This document shows, in pieces, positions 18,071 to 30,102 of a DNA stretch of 64,000 nucleotides. Position numbers and translations under genes: made by a program. The notes under the pieces were generated by a model. It did not search any database. It was not told the DNA's origin and saw only the letters and a list, made by a program, of their open reading frames with translations. Location of the stretch: positions 1,059,419 to 1,123,418 of the forward strand of contig JAMWFC010000037.1 of assembly GCA_027475525.1 (NCBI GenBank), written 5' to 3'. Numbering within the stretch: position 1 is the stretch's first letter; the number at the start of each line of letters is the position of its first letter. The DNA comes from Macrolepiota albuminosa (lineage: Eukaryota > Basidiomycota > Agaricomycetes > Agaricales > Agaricaceae).

Positions 18071-18679
18071 TCATGACACTATGCATAACTGATCCCAGAC
18101 CAAGTCCTCATCTTGAGTTGTCTTCCCTTTGGCGCTTCTGAAGTTCACCACTGGCTTCAATGAGAGCATGTCGTCCTCTTTTGCCAGTGTGAAAACTTCG
18201 CTCAATGACACCAATTCACTTTTTGCTGCTTCTGCTCGCCCTTCAGGCATGAAATAGCTTAGCTTGATGTACTCCCACTCCCTTAGTTTCTTCATAGCAA
18301 AGTGTGCTGGAGAGTATGCAATGATGTCCAGGACTGGCATCCCAGCAACTAAGTTCAGGGCACTATCATTGTCATCTAGTGATTGCTCTCTCAACTGTCT
18401 AGAATGCAAGGTATCATTGTCTGCTCTGCGAGCTGGGCCGTCAGCCTCATCTCAACGACTATCAGGCCTCCTTGCTGCTTCTCTTTCTTCTCTTTCCACC
18501 TCCCATATTACTTTCCTTTGTTCAAGGGCAGTAATCCAAAGGTCTGCTAAGGCATCTGCAGCTTGCTTGCTTGTCATTCCTTCTTTGCCATGAGCAAAAG
18601 CTTCTCTCATGAATATATGCTCAATTGAATTAAAATCAGGAACCACTTCTGAGTTGGGGTCGACTGTGAGTGTAATCAT
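18071..18679 (-). pseudogene. Truncated repeat-associated ORF of Agaricomycetes
   Basis: One minus-strand frame from ATG at 18679 to 18071 is interrupted by a single TGA at 18452-18454. It holds TSKQAADALADLWITALEQRK, then REWEYIKLSYFMPEGRAEA and DEDLVWDQL. I remember WEY..L.YF..EG and DE.L.W as signatures of a Gag-like ORF present in many copies in Agaricomycete genomes, but I cannot name the element class. The protein stops a few residues after VWDQL, where the family usually goes on, exactly at the junction with copy C DNA. So it seems truncated by that insertion. CGA to TGA would explain the stop. Confidence 0.5.
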
Positions 18680-19123
18680 TTTTCAATGCAATGAATGAGA
18701 AGAGCTCCCTAAATTGCTTAAGCTAGAACTCCTTCGTAAAAATTTTTCTTCTGCTCAGATAGTATGCGAGCTAAGATGCGATGAAGCCTATGGTAGGTGG
18801 CTGTCGTGAAGAAAATTTATTACACATCGCTGATACAGCCACCTCACTCAAAGACCACACCCTGCCACTCTCTCGTGCCTTGTGACTGTCAGGCCAGCTC
18901 ACTTGATAGATGCGTTAACAAAAACGTCAAACTCCGCCTTGCCGTCAAATCAGCAGGCATGGACACCGACTTGACCATTGTCCATGACGGGAGATAATGA
19001 TAACGCAATGCTCAACCGTGGTTATTTGGTGCAATTTTTTTGTCCGACTCAAGGGTACTCTGAACTGCAGGAGTGGCATAGTAAGGCCATCAATGCTGCT
19101 GCGGTCAACTTTGAAACTCCATA
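18680..19123. other. Intergenic, nothing recognised
   Basis: There is no convincing coding sequence or repeat between the truncated ORF and the MITE. Confidence 0.5.
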
Positions 19124-19322
19124 CACTGCTGGCACTGGAAGATGTTTCCATTGGAAAAAGTATAAAAGAAACATGTTATACCATTTCCAAAGTGCCAATT
19201 TCAGATAGAAAAAGGAACTTTGCTTTGTTTAAAGACTTTTTCTGTCAGGAATTGGCACGTGGGAAATGGTATAACATGTTTCTTTTACACTTTTTCGGAA
19301 ACATCTTTCACTGCCAGCAGTG
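19124..19322. mobile_element. Foldback MITE with CACTG..CAGTG ends (copy 1)
   Basis: 199 bp. The left half beginning CACTGCTGGCACTGGAAG is the near-perfect inverse of the right half ending CTTTCACTGCCAGCAGTG, so the element can fold along most of its length. CACTG ends are typical of CACTA-type DNA transposons. Flanking triplets are ATA and ATG, an imperfect 3-bp target duplication. The same terminal repeats flank 61887-62349. It has no ORF. It lies 75 bp upstream of the G-alpha start codon and may affect its promoter. Confidence 0.8.
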
Positions 19323-19397
19323 ATGATTACGCATTGTTCTGGGGTTATATTTATATCAGCATCGGTGTAATAGGTTCTAACAGACTCTCCGTGGTCC

Positions 19398-21572
19398 ATG
19401 CGTTATCCTTTTAAGTCTTACGACCCTCTCACCCTCGCCATCACTCCGTCCTCCAACGAGGCCCCAGAACAGCGTGCAGCTCGCGAGTTTGCAGAGGCTC
19501 AGGCTAAGAAGGTCAGCGACGAGATTGACGAACAACTTCGCAACGAAAGGGAGAGCGACAAGAAAAAGATGAAGCCGGTCAAGCTACTATTACTAGGTCA
19601 ATCCAATATTAATGTCAAAATCCAGATCGCTGACTCTGCACGTATCTCTAGGCCAGAGTGAGAGTGGGAAGACGGCAACAGTCAAGAGTATTTTGTTTAA
19701 TTCTTCCCCTCAAGATTCCAAACTCACTTACTATGCCATTCTGCAGACTTCCAATTGACGTATGCCCGACGTGAATGGTCTGAAGAACGCGCTTCATGGC
19801 GTGCTGTCATCCAACTCAACCTCGTGAGAAATGTCAACTGTATCTTAGAACATCTAAGTCAAGAGATTGCGGGCGATGTTGACGGCTACAACAGTGACGA
19901 CTCTTCAGACGAGGTACAGATTGTTCGTCGGAAAGCCAAGGCACTCCCACCACTCGAATTCAGAGAACACCATCGCCTTCTTCGGCTCAGTCTCACCCCT
20001 TTGACGCGTGTACAGCAAGACCTCGAGGGAAAGCTCGGTGAAGCGTCGACTGAGGTACATTCCACTGCTTACATGACAGCCGCCCCATTCGAACATACTC
20101 CAATCAATCGTCGTGCGCTCCAAGAGTTCTCAATCAACTCCAGCAATGGATGGAAAAGTGCGCTTGTCAAATTGCGTACTAATCGCTTGGCACGTCCCGA
20201 AGTCGCAGAGGACCAATCTAAAGCGAAAGATAACGATGACGATGTTGCTGACATCCTTGACGCCTGCAAAAATGATATAAAAACCTTGTGGGAAGACCCT
20301 GTTGTCATTGAAATGCTTAATAGACGTAATGCGCGAATAGAGGATAGTCCAGGGTTGTGAGTCCTTTTTATCCTTCAAGAACCCGGCTCAAGCTCCGTTC
20401 TACAGTTTCTTGAACGATGCTGAGCGTATAGCTTCCAGAAATTACCAACCTACAGATGATGACGTGATACGTGCGCGTCTACGTACTCTTGGTGTGCAAG
20501 AGCACCGATTTGTCTTCGATAGTGGTGCGCTACTCAGGACCAGCAATTCAAATATTCTTAATAACCTCGGACAGGTAAGGCCATTGGACAGGAGTGTCGT
20601 TTGTATGATGTTGGTGGAACTCGGAGTAGTGTGAGTACACTGAAACACTTCACTGCCTCCTCAGCGCGACTAAATGCATCTCAACTCGCAGCGTGCAGCA
20701 TGGCAGCCCTATTTCGATGACGGTATGCCCAAATTCCATACCTGACTTGGAATTGATCTTAAATTTTCTATGCAGTTGATATTATTATCTTCCTTGCGTG
20801 AGTAGCACATTCATTTCATCAATCTACCAAATGATCGCAGGAACATATTGACCATGGTACCCATCTATCAATAGACCAAGTGAATTCTCTAGCTGATTGA
20901 TGTGTTCATTGTAACTGATACTGCCTTTTCACAAAAAGTCTCTTCGTTTGACGAAAAACTCGCAGAAGATAAGCGTGTGAATCGCCTTGAAGATAGCCAT
21001 CTCCTATGGCGTTCAGTGGCCTCCTGCAAGCTTCTAGCTCGTATCCATATCATCCTGTGTGAGTCTTTATGACCATCATGTTGGCGGGGGTCTTTTGACG
21101 ACACCGCATTCAAACCAACGCTAGTCTTGAACAAATGTGATCTTCTCCAGGCTAAGCTACAAAGGGGCGTTCGGATCCGAGACTCCGTTCCGAGTTTTGG
21201 AGACAGGAAGAACGATTTTGAAACCGCCATGGAATGTAACAAGCTATCCCCTTTTCTTCCAATTATGTGCATTGGGTTGATGTCTCGCAGACTTCCGGGA
21301 AGAATTCAGAGATATATTGAAGCACCATTCTCCTATGCGGCCTTTTTTCGGGTATATAACTTCCATGATCGTGAGTATATCTGATTTGTTCCCTATGTGA
21401 GACGACACTGCCTCGTGCCGTTATCCTTGGGGTTATTAGCACTGAGTCCTGGATGGTTAACCTGTTTTTAGAACACTCGATCAACCGCTATAACTCTCGG
21501 CTCGGGTACAAACTCTTCACCTCCACCTATTCACTTGCTAACCTTGTCTGTCAGTCGAGGAATCCATATTAG
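19398..21572 (+). CDS. Divergent heterotrimeric G-protein alpha subunit
   Basis: Exons: 19398-19596, 19652-19687, 19747-20356, 20406-20524, 20575-20630, 20692-20722, 20776-20797, (a short unresolved stretch), about 20939-21058, 21125-21235, 21291-21370 and about 21403-21572. G1 is GQSESGKT (Gly67-Thr74). Switch I is RARLRTLGV, keeping the catalytic Arg. G3 is DVGGTRS and G4 is NKCD. The helical domain has an acidic insert (NSDDSSDE). G-alpha subunits relay receptor signals at the plasma membrane. The start MRYPFK lacks the Gly2 myristoylation site. The usual catalytic Gln of DVGGQ is Thr, so GTP hydrolysis may be impaired. It resembles the expanded, non-canonical G-alpha set of mushrooms. The join between exons 7 and 8 and the last exon are uncertain. 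Confidence 0.88.
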
Positions 21573-22029
21573 GCGAACATCTACGCCATGGGAGTTTGAT
21601 GTAAATATTTCTGTGTTGAAAATTTCGGATTTAACTCATGTTGGTTGGATTAGGCTCTAAAGTATCTTTCTTTCGGACATGTCGTGCCCATGTATCATAC
21701 CCACTGATTTTGTCTTTGATATTTCCCTCAAATTTCCTTGTAGTCTCATGATATTGTAAAGTATCTACGTACGTGTACCATGCTCAGTACCTCTAACCTT
21801 GCCCATCATTTTCCTCTTATACCTCAGTTTTTCATTTTCTTGTTTACCTCACCGATTTTTACAAGTGGACTTGATAGGACTGTACAGATAAACTTTCAAT
21901 AAATCCCAACGATGCATTCGGGGTGACGAGTCAATTATGATAACATCCATCTATCAAAAGCCAGCCAATTGATGAGTAAAAGAACAACACCTCGTCCATA
22001 TTACAAAAAAAAAAAAGAAAATAGAACCT
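21573..22029. other. Intergenic between convergent genes
   Basis: AT-leaning 3' flanks of the G-alpha gene (plus) and the exchanger gene (minus). A run of A at 22006-22017 lies just downstream of the latter. No gene is seen. Confidence 0.5.
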
Positions 22030-24374
22030 TCATGATATCCGCTCTCCACTGAAACTACTATTACTCCTCAACATCGGACTCGGCAAACCCCTCTCCGTCC
22101 TGCTCTCATCCGCGGCAGCAACCACCCTCTGCGAACGACCCAACTCAATCTCCTGCCCAACGTCACTCTCATCATCACTACTAATCCCAGGTGTCCCAGC
22201 CCCGCTCCCAACCCCGCTCCCGACCCCGCCACCACTGCCTCCACCCCCGCCCTGCCCATTCCCGTTGCTATTTCCCCCTGGCACAGTTCGCCGCGCACGC
22301 CGAGCATGGAACGTTCGACTGGCAGTCGCATTAGAGAATATGGGAAGCAGGTACCGCTCGTCGAGCATCTGGAACCACTTCCCGTCTTGCCCGATCGCAG
22401 CAGCTGCTGCAGAGAGATTCTGGCGCGGGGGTGGGTGTCCGTGGCCGCCTGCTGATCGATCAGGTGTGATTGCCATGGGCAGGGTCTCGCCAAGATCAGA
22501 GTCGAACGAATCCGAAGATGACGTCGAGAAGATGGCCGCTTGTCCCTGGGCGTTATGATTGTAGCTCCTTGCACCGGCGTAGATATTTCCCACACGTACA
22601 TTGCTGCGGGGGAGAGCTGAGGACTCGTCGTCGTATGCGCCGAATCGCTCGGACCGCCGTGAAAGCCAAGGAGAGCGAACACCGTATTCATCGTCTTCGC
22701 TGCTGTCCGCATCGTCCTCGACGCCTGTTCTGATTCCAAGCACCTCAAGCATACGTGCCGTTGTCCCTCCGAAGAGGAGGACGGTGAGCACGACAACGAC
22801 GAGCACAGTCGTGCGCAGGACTTGCGCGTTTTTACCTGTGAACCCGGCGGCAAGCGCAACGCCGACGGCACCTCGAAGGCCAGCCCAGAATAGCATCATC
22901 TGATACGAATGAGGCAACTCCTCCGTTCTTTGTCCACGTGCGTGTTTTTGGAAAAAGTTGATGGCCTCTGAGAGCGGAAAGACTGCCGCGTATCGTGTAA
23001 AGACGACAGAGACAGTGGTTATGGCTATGAAAAGGGGTTTTACGTAGCTCAGTACTGGCTCGGAAGTCGGTGCGCTCGTAAAGAGCGAGATTCCGAGGTA
23101 TATGAAGATAAAATTCTCTGACAGGTGAGCGAGGGTGGAGAAGAGGTATTTTGTGGCCCGTTGGGTCTTTTGGGACATTGTATGGTATGCATAATGCTTT
23201 AGTGTGATTCCGCAAAAGAGGAGAGAGACGATGCCAGACATCTCGAGACCGTTTGAGAAAAAATAGCAGGTGTAGGCACAGAGGGGTATGAGGCAAGATT
23301 CTATGGCAGGGAAGAGGTGGAGGGAGGAGTGTTTGAGGATTAGCGACATGCTCAGGCCGAAGACGACACCGAGTGCCATGGATACGGTGAAGGACAACAG
23401 GAATATCCCGAAGCCATGGAAAATGGATGAAAGATACACCTCTGTTCCGTGAAACTGTGTCAACGTCCTAACAAGAAAGTCAGGACACGCTGGGACTTTG
23501 ACAAAGATCACTCACTGATACATTACGATACTCACAGCATCGTTGAGTAAAGACTCGCCAAATATGACGCTGTAGAGCTTGGGGTCGACCTTGTACTGTT
23601 GAAATATAGCCAGTATTGTAACTGGATCAGTTGCTGAAAGCGTTGATCCGAATGTCAAACATTCTATGAGTGTAAGGTCAAGAGATTCAAGACCGAGAGA
23701 AGCCCAGATCCAAACGAGCACTCTGCACTGTAAGTGATCAACATTACCCCAATTTAATGACTAGACGCGAGCGTACCCAACACCCACGGCAGATATAAAA
23801 GTCCCAAGGAATGCGAAAATAAGAATTGACCCAAAATTGCGAAAGAAGTTTGCCTGTGTTCATAAATAAGGACAAGAAAGCAGGTGACTGTTTCTGAGTT
23901 GATTGATCACCTGCTTGAGTTCGTAGCCTGAATTCAATATAATTGGCGGTAGCAAGAGGTTAAAGAAGAGAGTATGTCGGAATGTCTTTATCGTTGTCGT
24001 AAGTCAATCATCTGGTCTGTGTAGCACCAAATGCTCACCAGCATATCACGTATCATTGTCCCTGGTGCCAGTCTCACGATCAGGCCCACGAACATGCCAG
24101 CAATTATAGAAACAAGGGTCTCATGTATAGCTCGTATGCGTTTGATTTGGAGGTAATAAGAGGTCCATAACGAGAGAACAAGAAGCATGCAGACAAGGAA
24201 GAGCGACCAGGACGAGTAGTATTCCTCCTCCTCTGGGGCAGCAACGCCAGAGTCTGAGGGTGCGGCGGCGAGAGCAGTGACGGTGGCGAGCTTGAAGGAC
24301 ATGGTGGTCGTCCGCATGAAAGAGCAAACACAAAGAGGACTAGCACTCTCAGCAAACTGGAATGATCGCTGCAA
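22030..24374 (-). CDS. NHX1: Endosomal/vacuolar Na+(K+)/H+ exchanger, Nhx1/NHE type
   Basis: Exons on the minus strand are about 24374-24039, 23985-about 23911, then about 23850-23775, about 23721-23513 and 23467-22030. The start could be at 24374, 24317 or 24302; the last gives a hydrophobic leader. Family hallmarks are [42 protein letters not shown] (acidic transport residues) and [13 protein letters not shown]. About a dozen TM segments are followed by a hydrophilic tail of about 220 residues rich in Ser, Gly and Asp. Such proteins exchange H+ for Na+ or K+ in late endosomes and vacuoles. The gene is convergent with the G-alpha gene. Confidence 0.9.
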
Positions 24375-24465
24375 CCCAAGGTAGCTTATGTAATCTCCAT
24401 CAAATGCGAATTATCAGCGAATTATTACTAGTACATAGTACTAGGGGCTACTACTGGAGGATAGA
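24375..24465. other. Short intergenic gap
   Basis: 91 bp separate the 3' end of the insertase gene from the exchanger start. Both genes are on the minus strand, so the exchanger promoter must lie here or within the upstream gene's 3' end. Confidence 0.5.
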
Positions 24466-25620
24466 TTACTGCCCGCTGCGTCTCTGCTGCTCTTTCGCCT
24501 CCTCTAGCTTCGCACGCCACTTTGCAATCACATAGTGCACCGACTCCACCGGAGTGGGCAGCTTTCCACGCGCTGCGACAGGGACTTGTTGAATTTTTAG
24601 CGAGGCGCGAATCTCAGGTCTTTGCAGGGCCCATGACTGAAGAGTCGTAGCCGCGCTTGTCGTAATGAGTGATACCATCAGGCCCTGAAGCATGCAGTGA
24701 ATGAGAAGGCATCGTCGGCAATGTCCGAGAGACCTACCGATGGGAAACTTGCCATGACGAATACGCCTACGACTGAGAGTAGGCGGAGAGCATTCATAAT
24801 GTGTCCCATTTCTGGACGAGAAATGAGGTCCATCTCAGCCGCACCAACCTAGCAATACCTGTCAGAAGTGATCTCGAGTGCAAAATAGCCGAGTACAACT
24901 AACCTGTATTTGAGTATTCACCATAACACAAAGGAGAATGGGAAGGGCCATGTAGGGATCCGCGACAGTCAAATCCGGCAACAATGAGAATCCACTATGC
25001 GTCAACTGTTCCAGAGGCAGCTCGCACATCTTCTTTACACCAAAGAACATGCCCAGAGTAACTGGAATCTGGACAAAAGGTACAAGGGCCGTGGATAACA
25101 TGCTAACACCCGCGTCATTATATGTCTTCCTGATTTTCAGGGATAAGCGTTGCATCCCCAGTCTATCACCAGATTGACGGACAACAAGCATCTCTTCCTG
25201 TAACTTTTTGATTTTCGACTGGATGGGAAGGAGACGGGAAGAGTTTCGTATACTCCTGACGGAGATGGGGAAGAGGACAGCTCTCCAGAAGAGACTACCA
25301 GCAACAATGGTCCAGAACCACGGTAGGCCCGTCGCGACATTGATCACCTCGAACGACCAACGCACAAGGCCAGCAGGTGTCCAGCTGACAAGTCCGAGTG
25401 CTGCAAGGTCGCCGAATTGCAGTGCAGCAGGTAGATGACTTGTAATGGCATCCGTAGCATCGGAAAGAAGATCAGACGTTGGTGCTGTGACCACGGGCTC
25501 GAGTGGCGGTACTTCTACTGCTGCTGAGGCCGCAGAGTCAGCAGGGGTGGCGCTTGACACGACCTGAGCTTCGGCCTGAGCTTTCGTGGCATCCCCTGAG
25601 ATATTCCGGGTTGTCAAGGC
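24466..25620 (-). CDS. OXA1: Mitochondrial inner-membrane insertase, Oxa1/YidC family
   Basis: Exons: about 25620-24904, 24848-24738 and 24684-24466, all with GT..AG joins in phase. The N-terminus is Arg/Thr/Ser-rich (RTPFLALTTRNIS) and suits a mitochondrial presequence. An Ala/Pro linker and the Oxa1 core follow, with the first TM (WFWTIVAGSLFWRAVLFPISV), a basic loop with many Lys/Arg, LVPFVQIPVTLGMFFGVK and the last TM pair. The C-terminal tail is basic and helical (KWRAKLEEAKEQQRR), as in Oxa1 where it binds mitoribosomes. No ATG is in frame before the TTG at 25617, so a short first exon upstream is missing from this model. Confidence 0.85.
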
Positions 25621-26088
25621 GAGAAAGGGTGTTCTGTGAGTCCTGGAGCGCGCAGGATGCTTTTTCGAGGGTCAACTGGATAGAATACGCGTATTTAAAG
25701 CAGCACACCTGTATAAGCAAAGAAAATGATCTGGTCTCGCCAACACATACTATGCGAGGTGCGAACCTGTCCTCTCACTAAATCAAAAGCCCTAGAGCAC
25801 GACAGCAATACTCGCACCTGCGACCCGCTAGCCTCAACGAACCTGTTCGAACGCTCGCACTTAGGGCGTTTGCAAAAACCATTGCTGGTTAGCACCGAGT
25901 ACAGTTACTTTCAGATGAAAATTCTTTGCATCACGTGACAGAAATATGGCTTTCGGTCCGAGTTCAGCCTCCTGAATCACTATAAGTATCTAGTCTGGAG
26001 GGGCCCGGATGATAACGCAGCTCATGATACAATGAACTGCAGACATAGGTTAGCAAGTCTTACTTGGACTTATCTATGACATTGTGCA
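25621..26088. other. Divergent promoter region
   Basis: It lies between the insertase (minus) and the DUF202 gene (plus). The missing first exon of the insertase should be here. A stretch at about 25770-25870 has weak tRNA-like traits on the minus strand but does not fold well. Confidence 0.45.
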
Positions 26089-26578
26089 TTGACGGATCCT
26101 AGGGGTCATCGAGCGAACTCCTTTCAAGCGGAGGACCTCAATGAACTCGTGGAATTACGAGCTAGACAGCGTACGTTCTACGGAGCGTACACGCGCACCG
26201 CAATAGGCAATCTAGGCGCTGCATTGACCATTCTGCGTCTCTTCGACCGGCGTTTCCATCGAAGTACGTACACACTTACCCCTCCTGAATGTCTCACCAA
26301 CTACGATCCCAGTCGGCATCCTCTTCGTGGTTCTCGGCACACTTCTCATGATCCTCTCATTTCTCCGTGCACGCCACTCAAATCACGACTTTGACGAGGA
26401 GTGGAAAGATCCCAAGTTTCGAGAGGAAAGACACCGTGCAGCGATCCAGACTGTGGGACAGGAGGGGACGAGGATTTTCGGCAGGCCATTCGTTACGGCG
26501 GGGTGGATTGTTTTGGCCGTGGCGGCTGTAGTTGCCGCAGTTGAGATCGGACTTTTGGTGCTCATTATCCAGTTGTGA
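26089..26578 (+). CDS. DUF202 small membrane protein
   Basis: Exon 1 is 26089-26263 and exon 2 is 26313-26578, with a 49-bp intron in phase 1; 146 residues. RARQRTFYGAYTRTAIGNLGAALT matches the conserved start of the DUF202 family (ERTFLAWLRTALAL type). Three hydrophobic segments follow: around TRTAIGNLGAALTILRLF, GILFVVLGTLLMILSFL and TAGWIVLAVAAVVAAVEIGLLVLII. The family occurs in bacteria and fungi, and a related fold is part of VTC polyphosphate complexes, but this stand-alone form has no proven function. Confidence 0.8.
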
Positions 26579-28155
26579 GTCGCAACTAATCCTGTTACAT
26601 ATGGACATGTGTAAGTGTGGCGTTTCGTCTTGCCCTGCCCTTTCCATGGCGCCGAGGTTCTTGTGTACTGATGTTGCGTTATCTTCTGCGCCAGCATTCG
26701 ATTATGCTATGAAAAGAATGGGACAAGAGTTATGTCTGGATTTTATCATTTTCCACATTAGCATTAGCAACATCAGGAACTCTTCTGAACACAGGTGTCA
26801 TCGTACTACGTGTCTCATACGATCATAGATACGATTGTGTACGTACCTTTTGGTATCTTTTCCATGGTGCCTCGGTGCTGCGTTCTGACTTTCGTCATTT
26901 GTTGTAACAGAACCATGTGTCGTTATGCTTTGGAAACCATACTTTACAGTTTATCTATTTTCATTACATCAATCACTCGAAGACTCTGTTTTCGGTTGAT
27001 CTGTCAGCTCGTCATAAGATTACGGCTTGCTTGGTTATCCTCCCGGCCACCGAGCTTGTTCCTACCTCATTTCTTCTGTCAATACTCCCATTTGTCTGCT
27101 TCGAAATTCGGGTTACTTTCTTGAGTCGTTGTAGTGAAGCTCGTACGCTGATTCATTATTCATGTGTACGTCCAGCTCTTAGAGATCTCACAGCCCCTCG
27201 AGCCTTGCTTTAACGTCTGATGGGTAGCACACGCCATGCCTGAAAACCTTACTATATATAAAATGCTCGTGCTCCATGAGATATTACAACATTCCCTTGT
27301 AAGTGAGCTTAAGCTTCCTCAAAGAGTTAAACAGTAGTGCCGATCCAGCCGATCTTTCACTGTCCTCCGCTCCTTTATTTGGGAAGGAAGTATGACTAGC
27401 TTATACTATGTACTAGTGTAACTCCGTGCAATCTCCAATCTAATGGTCATATGGCGACGACGGCATCACCGTGACGTGACGTTCCAAAGCCTCAGCAGAT
27501 TTGCTCTTTGCCTTTCTGGTGTGAAGAATCACGATCGTCATTCTACTGCTTTGAAGCCCGCCAATGAGAACTGACGTTAAGAATAAACAAGGTAGGCGAA
27601 TGAATGACGTTGTCGACTTCTAATATTGCGCGCCACGCTCGAAATCCCACACAATACTTTAGAAGTATGTCGTAATTATTTAATCGGAGTCGGAGTCCAT
27701 ATTCAAACGAAACGTTTGTCGTCACGATTCTCGTCCGAGTCTTCTAGTGAAATAGCTTCGTAATCGATGATCCTTGTTTATGAATTCCCAAGGTCTGAAT
27801 AAGTGCTGACCACTACGCAATTTTAGAATGACTGTCATTAGCGTATACACTATATGCCAAACTTTTAATTCTTGCGCGGTCACACTTGATATTTTCTTTT
27901 CATTTCCGTGCTCGCAAGCTGAACTCAGTAGTTAGGACCGGAAAGATATTGATATCCCGGATCAACGGACCGATTCCAAGGGGTCAGTCCCATCAAATGA
28001 AGGCACCGGAACCATCGCATCGTAGCTACTTGATATCATTCAAGGACACGAAAAGACCTGTGTTCATTGATGGTCATCAGTACACAAGCCTTGGAAATGA
28101 CTCACAACAAAGGCATTCATTACAATGTAAAATTACATGGAGAGACTAGCATACA
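26579..28155. other. Intergenic, nothing recognised
   Basis: Several short frames occur on both strands but none has a recognisable domain or splice continuity. The right end is the 3' flank of the F-box gene. Confidence 0.5.
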
Positions 28156-30102
28156 TTAAGATGAAGCATAACATCGTCGACGACTCATAGCAAAACATCC
28201 CTCATAGCCTTGGACGGTCTTAGGTGTTATAGTATCACGCCATCGTCCAGCAAGGTTAGCATTGACATTTCCGACAAGATATCCTCGATATAGCCACTTT
28301 CCTCTGTCTCCATCCACCTGTGCAGACAGTCAGTGATTTCACTGCAAATTAAATCAATACGATATCATAAGGCTCACATATTCTTTTGAAAGGCTGACGA
28401 AGCCATCACATGGCCTTACTCGGCCTACTAAGTTGAATTGGCCCCAGGCCGAATGACCCTATATGAAAAAGATCAGAGGCACAGTCAGTGTGTGTGAACT
28501 AGGGTCATCATACTTCTCCAGTAACGATGATATCCTGAACAGGAACACCTTTCTCCTCTTGTCCGATAGATGAGGCTCGCCGATAGTGAAGAACATCGTT
28601 TCGGTCTGGCAGATGAATATCAATGCCATCCCTGGTCTCAGATATCTGTGTACCAGTAGGGAAATAAGACCGTAGAGGGTCACCGGAAGGTAAAGGCTCA
28701 ACGCTATCACATTCGACTCCGATACCAGAATCAGAACGCGAGGCGTCAAACGCCAAGAGATGGTGTTCATAAAGCTTCCACGTTTGGCGATGCCGCACTA
28801 CCATACTTCTTTGTATGACATGAGGCTCACCGCCAGCCAGCAGCGCTGCATATGCCGTGAACTCTGTATACTGTGAAACATCAGGGATTCGAGCGTGAAT
28901 GTTACAACACAATAGTCTAACCGTAAATAATCCTTCCCAGACTCCTTCAATGCTAGGAAGAGGTTTATCCTAAGCCTGTTGACCCAGGGACTAACACTAG
29001 ACACACCTTCCTGGTCGAAAAGCATCCGTCAGAATATTATCAAACTCACCCTGGCCGAGGACTACACATCTTTGCCACTCGCATTCCCACTCTGGTTCCT
29101 CTTGTTGGAGGAATTTTGGGTGGGATGGTGGCATTGGAGTGTTGTAACCAATACCTTCTGCCAATTTGTTCACGAGAGTCAGGAATGAAAGAATCGCCGG
29201 AGTTGCAAGGGGCGGGGATACGAGACGACGTTGCTCGGAGAGATAAAATGAATGATTCCCGGTGAGAGCACTTGGTTCAGGCACAAACTGGTGCCAAGCG
29301 GGGTTTGTGAGTTCATACTAAGAATTAAAGTCAATCGACGAGGCTTCATATTCGTCATGGGGGACCAATTACCTTATGTGCTGCCAAGGCAAATATCTTG
29401 AGTATGTTGAGCGCTTTCCAGGACTCTTGATTGTCCTTGCTATAATCGTCTGAGCAGTCGTTGGACTAAATCTTCATGCGTCATGGATTGATGGAACATC
29501 AAGTACTCACCGGGTCGCATGAGAAACCAAAACAGCCACATGGCCATGGACCTGGATGGCGTTTCTGGAAGCCAACCTTCCAAACTGAGATAGTTAGCTA
29601 CTAGAGATGCACCCCGTTCGTGAAACCAATAATCCCTTAACCAGGGATCAATCTTCGCATAATCGCGTAACTGTCGCTCATTCTTCCCCTCATTTTCCAA
29701 CATCATATAGTAAGCCAAAGAAATTAAGTCATGAGACATCAAATAGCCATCTCTCTCGTCCTCGTCTTTATCCTCGTCCCCGTCATCGAGAAGACAATGC
29801 AGTCGGTCCCGAATCCGCTTCATTATCCGAAATCGATTGTGAAGTTCGGCAGCAAGAACAGATGAGACTGTATTGTGAAATCCGATGCGTCGTATTGCAG
29901 GACCAACATCGAATTTGACAGCGTAAATTCGTGCATAGAGATGGTGGTTAGAGTATAAACAAGAATAGATGCTACGGCTGATGAGGAGAAGAGGTATGAG
30001 ACCAGAAGGAGGGCCAAGAAGAGTGTCATTAGTCGAGAAGAACGCGATGTGCTCAAGAACTTCCTGAGGTATAGCACTCAGGGTCGAGGAAGCCGTGGTC
30101 AT
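28156..30102 (-). CDS. F-box protein, gene 1 of 3
   Basis: The start is ATG at 30102 (MTTASS); an in-frame ATG at 30234 is also possible. The F-box is near the N-terminus (LSAIPQEVLEHIAFF..LIPLLLISRSIYSCL), with an LYARIYAVKFD region after it. Exon 1 ends at about 29509. Later exons carry AYAALLAGGEPHVIQ, VRHRQTWKLYEHHLL, a GVWEG motif, a PLRSYFPTG box, SETRDGIDIHLPD, VQDIIVTGE and a final RWRDTITP before the stop at 28156-28158. F-box proteins bind Skp1 in SCF ubiquitin ligases. The C-terminal region is the one found on many Agaricomycete F-box proteins and probably binds substrates. Internal splice sites were only partly traced (about six exons). Confidence 0.8.

Noticed and set aside
20575..20591. 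A 17-nt intron in the G-alpha gene to explain a frame change
   Set aside because: Too short for a fungal intron. A normal 50-bp intron at 20525-20574 restores the DVGGT region in frame and fits the family.
25760..25880. A tRNA-like stretch on the minus strand (GTCGCAGGTGCGAG..)
   Set aside because: The B box is mutated, no proper D arm or acceptor pairing could be formed, and it overlaps where the first insertase exon should be.
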